DNA of 64,000 bases from Candidatus Pelagibacter sp. RS39 (GTDB lineage: Bacteria; Pseudomonadota; Alphaproteobacteria; Pelagibacterales; Pelagibacteraceae), in assembly GCF_002101315.1 (NCBI RefSeq), contig NZ_CP020777.1:806001-870000 (forward strand), written 5' to 3'. A program made the position numbers and the translations under genes. Below the pieces are notes generated by a model. That model was not told where the DNA came from. It saw nothing but the letters and a program-made list of their open reading frames with translations, and did not search any database. Below, piece after piece: positions 59,244 to 64,000 of the stretch; the stretch's first letter is position 1; every line of letters starts with the position of its first letter.

Positions 59244-61088
59244 TTATACTCCCTGTCTTTGTTTTGCTTTACCTTCTTTGTGTAATTTTAGAGCTTTTTC
59301 ATTTTCTTTGGTTTTGGGAATTTCTAAAGTTGGACTTTCCCAATAAGCTGATCCCTCAAGCCATTGATACGAATGAGTTTTGATTGAAATAACATAAGTC
59401 ACTTTTGATTTCTTCGCTCTTTTGAAAGCTTCCTCTAATTCACTGATAGAACTTACCTCTTCAGACTTTGCCCCCATACTTTCTGCATGTTTTGCAAAAT
59501 TTACTTTTACTAAATTTGAAACATTTGAACTCTCAAACAAACAATTAAATTCTTTTCCACCTTTAAATAATTGAAGTCTATTAATGACAGCGTGACCACC
59601 ATTATCACAGACAATTACAATTAGTTTATTATTAGTTATTACAGATGAATATATATCTGAATTATAAAGTAAATATGATCCATCACCTACAAATGTGATA
59701 ACTTCTTTGTCTGGGTTGGCCATTTTAATTCCTAAAGCTCCAGAAATTTCATAACTCATACAACTAAAGCCCCACTCTGTTTCATGAGTATTAAGTTCTC
59801 TTGGTCTCCAAATTTGAACAACTTCACCTACCAAACCTCCAGCTGCAGTGACAGCGATATCACTTGGATCAGAGTTTCTATAAATTGCACCAACTGCATG
59901 AGCGTAACTTGGGAGATTTTGATTAGTTGGCCCACTTTCTTTATCAACATATTCATTCCAAGATTTAAGTTCATCTCTAGATTTTTTATGCCATTCCTCG
60001 GATGCTTTCCAATCACCTAAGGCTTGCGATAGTTCATTTAAAGAAACTTTTGCATCTCCAATAATTGATTGTGCCATATGCTTACTAGCATCAAATCTTG
60101 CAACATTAATTGATACTAATGAAAAATTTGGATTTTCAAAATTGGACCATGACCCGGTTGTGAAATCTCCTAACTTAGTTCCAATAGCAATCGCTAAATC
60201 AGTTTTTTTTGCAAAGTTGTTTGCTGCTTTTCCTCCTAAACCTCCAATAGGTCCTAAAAAATGAGAATGATCTCTTTTCATAGAAGAATAACCCATTACA
60301 GTTTGTGTTACAGGTATATTGTGTTTAACTGCAAAAGTAGAAAGTTCCTCCATTGCGTCTGAGTAAAAAACACCTCCACCAGAAATTATGATTGGATTTT
60401 TTGATTTTTTAATTTTTTCAGCCGCCTCTTTAATTTGAAAATCATCAGGTCTTGGTCTTCGTATATTATGGATTTTTTCTTTAAAAAAATCCTCAGGATA
60501 ATCAAAAATTTCTCCTTGTATATCCTGACATAAAGATATGCATACTGGACCACAATCAGCTGGGTCTAATAAAACTTGTACAGCTTGGGGAAATGTTTGT
60601 AAAATTTGTTCTGGTCTAGTTATTCTATCAAAATATTTTGTAACTGGTTTAAAAGCATCATTTTGAGTAATTCCTGGATTATTAAAATGTTCTACTTGTT
60701 GTAAAACTGGATCAGGCATCCTGTTTGCGTAAGTATCACCTGGAAGAAATAAAATTGGCAGTCTATTACTCATCGCAACTGCTGCAGCTGTTACCATATT
60801 TGTAGAACCAGGGCCTACAGAACTTGTTGCTACAAATACTTGTTTTCTTCTTTTTGCTCTAGCGTAAGCAATTCCTGTTAAAGCCATGTTTTGCTCATGA
60901 TGACCTCTATAAGTTGGAAGTTTATCTTTATTTTCCTCTAAAGCTTGTCCTAAACAAGCTACATTACCATGACCAAATATTCCAAAAGCACCAGCGAATA
61001 AAGGTTCTTTTTTACCATCGATAAGAATTTTTTGAGAAGTCAGAAACTTTACAATTGCATGAGCACATGTAAGCTTTATTTTTTTCAT
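59244..61088 (-). CDS. iolD: Trihydroxycyclohexane-1,2-dione acylhydrolase, ThDP-dependent (IolD)
   Basis: 614 residues of the acetolactate synthase fold: GIFGHGNVACLGQALEE, the ThDP-activating Glu near YRGHHEQNMALTGIAYARA, VFVATSSVGPGSTNMVTAAA, PILFLPGDTYANR, and the ThDP/Mg motif FVGDGSYLLYNSDIYSSV. IolD opens the diketone ring in myo-inositol breakdown. The usual iolB, iolC, iolE and iolJ genes are not in this window. First gene of the minus-strand operon; it diverges from the aldehyde dehydrogenase gene. Confidence 0.92.
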   Translation of the reverse strand: MKKIKLTCAHAIVKFLTSQKILIDGKKEPLFAGAFGIFGHGNVACLGQALEENKDKLPTYRGHHEQNMALTGIAYARAKRRKQVFVATSSVGPGSTNMVTAAAVAMSNRLPILFLPGDTYANRMPDPVLQQVEHFNNPGITQNDAFKPVTKYFDRITRPEQILQTFPQAVQVLLDPADCGPVCISLCQDIQGEIFDYPEDFFKEKIHNIRRPRPDDFQIKEAAEKIKKSKNPIIISGGGVFYSDAMEELSTFAVKHNIPVTQTVMGYSSMKRDHSHFLGPIGGLGGKAANNFAKKTDLAIAIGTKLGDFTTGSWSNFENPNFSLVSINVARFDASKHMAQSIIGDAKVSLNELSQALGDWKASEEWHKKSRDELKSWNEYVDKESGPTNQNLPSYAHAVGAIYRNSDPSDIAVTAAGGLVGEVVQIWRPRELNTHETEWGFSCMSYEISGALGIKMANPDKEVITFVGDGSYLLYNSDIYSSVITNNKLIVIVCDNGGHAVINRLQLFKGGKEFNCLFESSNVSNLVKVNFAKHAESMGAKSEEVSSISELEEAFKRAKKSKVTYVISIKTHSYQWLEGSAYWESPTLEIPKTKENEKALKLHKEGKAKQRQGV

Positions 61089-61142
61089 AATTATAGATAT
61101 ATTCTCTTAAAATTTCGCTTAATTAACCATAAAATAAAAATT

Positions 61143-62585
61143 ATGTATAGTAAATTTGGGCAGTTCATTGATGGTAAGTGGCAACAAGCGGAAAAAAAAG
61201 AAACTTACGATGTTATAAATCCTGCTACGGAAGAAATTATTGGCCAAGCGTCTAAAGCGTCTTCAGCAGATGTTCAAAAAGCTCTTAAATCTGCAGAGAA
61301 AGGTTTGGAAGTTTGGAAAAACACTTTACCTTGGCAGAGATCATATATTATTAGAAAAATTGCTGATCTTTTAAGAAAAAAACAAGATGTTTTAGCAAAA
61401 TGGTTAACGATTGAAGTTGGAAAACCTTTGGCAGAGGGAATTGGCGAAACTGGTGGGGCTGCTGATATTTTTGAGTGGAATGCTGAAGAAACAAAAAGAA
61501 TTTATGGACAAACAGTCGAAAGTCGATTTCCAGATACCAGAGTTCATGTTTATTATCAGCCGGTTGGAGTTGTAGCAGCTTTAGTGCCATGGAATTTTCC
61601 TTTAATTCTAGCAGCAAGAAAAATTTCAACAGCATTAGCTGCCGGATGTTCAGTAATTTGTAAGCCTGATGTAATTACTCCAGGAACAGTAATGGAGTTA
61701 GTAGATATTTGTAAAGAAGCGGGAGTCCCTCCTGGAGTTGTAAACTTATTATCAGGAGACCCTGAAAGTATTTCAAATGAGTTGTTAGAGTCTGATATTA
61801 TTAAAAAGGTTTCTATTACTGGATCAACAAGAGTAGGTAAATTAATCTTAAAAAAGGCCGCAGACAAAGTTCAAAGAGTCACTATGGAGCTTAGTGGACA
61901 CTCACCTTTTATAGTTTTTGATGATGTTGATATAAATAAAGTTGCAGATATGGCAATTACTGCAAAATTTAGAAATAATGGTCAAGTTTGTATTTCACCT
62001 AACAGATTTTATATACAAGAAAATAAAAAAGACGAATTCATTAATGCGTTTATTGAAAGAACAAAAAAATTAAAAATTGGTAATGGTTTAGATGAAGGAG
62101 TTCAGTTAGGTCCTCTAACAACTGCAAAAAGATTAGGAGAAATTGAAGAATTAGTTGAAACAACTAAAAAGGAAGGAGCAAAAGTTTTATTGGGTGGAAA
62201 AAGGCCTCAAGGTTTTAACAAAGGATATTTTTATGAGCCAACAGTTTTTGACAATGTAAAGGACAATTTTACAATAATGAAACAAGAACCATTTGGTCCA
62301 TTAGTTCCAATGTTGTCATTTAAAACTTTTGATGAAGTAGTTGAGAGAGCTAATGATAATGACTTAGGATTATGTAGTTATATTTATACAAATTCTATGG
62401 ACAAAGCTCACAGAGCTTCAGAATTAATGGAAACTGGTACTGTAGCGGTTAATACTCCTGCAGTTGCGATAGCTGAGGCACCTTTTGGCGGAATTAAACA
62501 AACTGGATATGGACGTGAAGGTGGTTCAATGGCAATTAAAGATTATCTTAATATAAAGTACACTCACCTTGGTTTGAAATCTTAA
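61143..62585 (+). CDS. NAD(P)-dependent aldehyde dehydrogenase
   Basis: 480 residues from the ATG at 61143; an in-frame extension to 61032 overlaps the divergent IolD gene and is rejected. FIDGKWQQAEKKETYDVINP at the start, VPWNFPLILAARKISTALAA, nucleotide motif ITGSTRVGKLI, general base Glu in TMELSGHSPFIVFDD, and catalytic Cys in FRNNGQVCISPNRF. This is the succinate-semialdehyde/lactaldehyde type. Substrate unknown; it fits oxidation of an aldehyde released by the neighbouring HpcH-type aldolase, from which it is separated by one base. Confidence 0.92.
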   Translation: MYSKFGQFIDGKWQQAEKKETYDVINPATEEIIGQASKASSADVQKALKSAEKGLEVWKNTLPWQRSYIIRKIADLLRKKQDVLAKWLTIEVGKPLAEGIGETGGAADIFEWNAEETKRIYGQTVESRFPDTRVHVYYQPVGVVAALVPWNFPLILAARKISTALAAGCSVICKPDVITPGTVMELVDICKEAGVPPGVVNLLSGDPESISNELLESDIIKKVSITGSTRVGKLILKKAADKVQRVTMELSGHSPFIVFDDVDINKVADMAITAKFRNNGQVCISPNRFYIQENKKDEFINAFIERTKKLKIGNGLDEGVQLGPLTTAKRLGEIEELVETTKKEGAKVLLGGKRPQGFNKGYFYEPTVFDNVKDNFTIMKQEPFGPLVPMLSFKTFDEVVERANDNDLGLCSYIYTNSMDKAHRASELMETGTVAVNTPAVAIAEAPFGGIKQTGYGREGGSMAIKDYLNIKYTHLGLKS

Positions 62586-62586
62586 A

Positions 62587-63378
62587 ATGAGGCCAAATAA
62601 AATAAAAAAGATGATGAGAGATGGTGAGCAAATAATTAATGGCTGGTTACAAATTCCTAGCTCTTTTTCAGCGGAAGTAATGTCTCATCAAGGTTGGGAC
62701 TCGCTTACAATTGATATGCAACATGGTGTTATAGATTATCCAAATGCATTACAAATGCTGCAATCAATTTCATCTACAGATGTTACTCCTTTAGCAAGAG
62801 TAAACTGGAATGAACCAGGACAAATAATGAAAATTTTAGATGCAGGGTGCTACGGCGTAATTTGTCCAATGGTGAGCAACAAATTTGAAGCTGAAAAATT
62901 TGTTCAAGCATGCATGTATCCCCCTAAAGGGTATAGAAGTTTTGGACCAATTAGAGGATTAATTTATGGAGGTTCAGATTATGGAGATTTTGCAAATGAT
63001 GAGATTTTAAAAATGGCAATGATAGAGACAAAAGAAGCCTTAGATAAATTAGATGAAATTATGAGTACGCCTGGAATAGATGGAATTTATATTGGACCTG
63101 CTGACTTAAGTCTGGCTATAGGTCAAAAACCAGCTTTTGATAATCCTGAAGGAAGTCCAACTTATGAAAAGATTTTGAATATATTGGAACATGCAAAAAA
63201 AAATAAAATTTTTGCAGGTATTCATAATGCTAGTCCAGAGTATGCAAAAAAAATGCTTAATTTAGGATTTAATTTGGTAACCATTGGATCCGATCAAAGG
63301 TATATGAGTGCAGGTGCAAAAGATGCTGTATCTAAATTAAAATCAATCAAATCAAAAGAAGACTCTAAAGCTTACTAA
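62587..63378 (+). CDS. HpcH/HpaI family aldolase
   Basis: 263-residue class II (metal-dependent) aldolase with the TIM-barrel signature: NGWLQIPSSFSAEVMSHQGW, SLTIDMQHGVIDYP with the catalytic His, DAGCYGVICPMV, MAMIETKEALDKLDEI (metal Glu), and DGIYIGPADLSLAIG (metal Asp). Relatives cleave 2-keto-3-deoxy sugar acids or related hydroxy-oxo acids into pyruvate and an aldehyde. Operon with the flanking dehydrogenase genes. Confidence 0.93.
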   Translation: MRPNKIKKMMRDGEQIINGWLQIPSSFSAEVMSHQGWDSLTIDMQHGVIDYPNALQMLQSISSTDVTPLARVNWNEPGQIMKILDAGCYGVICPMVSNKFEAEKFVQACMYPPKGYRSFGPIRGLIYGGSDYGDFANDEILKMAMIETKEALDKLDEIMSTPGIDGIYIGPADLSLAIGQKPAFDNPEGSPTYEKILNILEHAKKNKIFAGIHNASPEYAKKMLNLGFNLVTIGSDQRYMSAGAKDAVSKLKSIKSKEDSKAY

Positions 63379-63384
63379 ATTTAA

Positions 63385-64000
63385 GTGTCAGATAAAAAAA
63401 AAATTTTGATAATTCAACCTATTCATAAAGCAGGGATAGATCTCATAAAGAATAACCCAAACTATGATTATGAGATTATTGAAAATATAGATGACAAAGA
63501 TATTAAACAAAAAATTTTGGAGTGTGATGGTCTATCAATTAGAACAGCAAATTTATCTAGCGAATTAATCAATATATCAAAAAAACTTAAGATTATATCT
63601 CGCCATGGCGTTGGGTACGACAATATTGATCTCAAGTCTTCTAAAGAAAAAAATATCACCTTGGCAATTACGGCTACAGCAAATGCTGTTGCGGTGGCAG
63701 AACATGTTATGTTTATGTTGCTCAATATATCAAAGAGAAAAAACATGTATGATGAGGCTGTTAAAACAGGAAATTTTTCTAATAGAAACAAACTTCCAAA
63801 AACAATTGAACTTTGGAAAAAAAATATTTTAATTGCTGGATTTGGTAGAATTGGTCAATCTTTAATTAGAAGATGCAAAGGATTTGAAATGAATGTTTTT
63901 GTTTATGATCCATTTGTTTCAAAAGATATTATTGAGGAATTGGGTGGAAAAAAAGTTGAAGATCTTACAGAAGCAGTAAAATCTATGGATGCCATTTCTT
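63385..64000 (+). CDS. D-isomer 2-hydroxyacid dehydrogenase, cut by the window end
   Basis: About 205 residues visible from a GTG start at 63385 (next ATG much later), 6 bases after the aldolase stop. ISRHGVGYDNIDLKSSKEKN and AVAVAEHVMFMLLNISKR are the substrate-domain signatures of SerA/hydroxyacid dehydrogenases. The NAD motif AGFGRIGQSLIRRCKG appears near residue 155. The gene continues past base 64000. It probably reduces a 2-oxo acid made in this cluster, or is a phosphoglycerate dehydrogenase relative. Confidence 0.88.
   Translation, partial: MSDKKKILIIQPIHKAGIDLIKNNPNYDYEIIENIDDKDIKQKILECDGLSIRTANLSSELINISKKLKIISRHGVGYDNIDLKSSKEKNITLAITATANAVAVAEHVMFMLLNISKRKNMYDEAVKTGNFSNRNKLPKTIELWKKNILIAGFGRIGQSLIRRCKGFEMNVFVYDPFVSKDIIEELGGKKVEDLTEAVKSMDAIS

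Noticed and set aside
61032..61142. Upstream extension of the aldehyde dehydrogenase frame
   Set aside because: It overlaps the divergent IolD start, has no family similarity, and the ATG at 61143 gives the normal N-terminus.
1..64000. CRISPR arrays, insertion sequences, rRNA genes, riboswitches
   Set aside because: No regularly spaced repeats of that kind, no transposase frame and no rRNA sequence were seen. I could not identify any riboswitch by eye; a covariance-model search would be needed to exclude small ones.

Overview
This 64 kb window is AT-rich and very densely coded. Intergenic gaps are mostly under 100 bases, many neighbours overlap by 1-4 bases, and the proteins look alphaproteobacterial. 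It carries ABC importers for amino acids and sulfonates, a dimethylglycine-dehydrogenase-like FAD/GcvT fusion, a gamma-butyrobetaine-type dioxygenase, and an alphaproteobacterial-looking tRNA-Met. Together this points to a streamlined marine SAR11 (Pelagibacterales) genome. The assignment rests on gene content and style, not on a marker-gene search.

Layout. 0-8 kb: CoA transferase, RNA polymerase omega, an MFS carrier, a 3-hydroxyisobutyrate-dehydrogenase-type oxidoreductase, a flavin oxidase, a beta-carbonic-anhydrase-like gene that appears to have been inserted, two tandem secreted serine hydrolases and a gamma-carbonic-anhydrase-type protein. 8-16 kb: surface glycosyltransferases, an M24-fold hydrolase and a complete binding-protein/permease/ATPase importer. 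16-22 kb: a polar amino acid importer without its ATPase, beside an operon that encodes a SpeD-SpeE fusion, a class II aldolase, MtnA and MtnP. This looks like polyamine synthesis coupled to disposal of methylthioadenosine through the DHAP shunt. 22-28.6 kb: glycan genes (glycosyltransferases, rfbB, rfbA) with apt embedded among them.

28.58-32.45 kb: a small element integrated in tRNA-Met. It is bounded by a complete tRNA gene on the left and a 63-base identical 5' tRNA fragment on the right, with TGGACC repeats near both ends. It carries one large nuclease-helicase gene and one 55-codon gene, and no integrase. It is my best candidate for an undescribed system, probably a minimal mobile defence element.

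32.5-35 kb: twin small membrane proteins, an unfamiliar two-winged-helix regulator with repeated upstream sites, and a BASS-family transporter. 35-47 kb: a probable organosulfonate region containing a transaminase, alanine dehydrogenase, a TauABC-like importer with an unusually extended permease, an Ldh2-type dehydrogenase, a phosphate acyltransferase and an HpsN-like dehydrogenase. No desulfonating enzyme is visible. 47-54 kb: MsrB, a LysE exporter, cysE-cysK, several small secreted or membrane proteins, and an SMR pair that lacks the usual glutamate. 54-64 kb: a butyrobetaine-type dioxygenase, azoreductase, CcdA, an FAH-family hydrolase, and a divergent sugar or inositol-like catabolic cluster (IolD, Gfo/Idh/MocA, ROK kinase / aldehyde dehydrogenase, HpcH aldolase, and a 2-hydroxyacid dehydrogenase cut by the window end).

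A window-wide feature is that seven convergent gene pairs end on one shared TTAA that serves as both stop codons, which leaves no room for a terminator. All three importers have a hairpin between the binding-protein gene and the next transporter gene. No rRNA, CRISPR array, transposase or integrase was seen.
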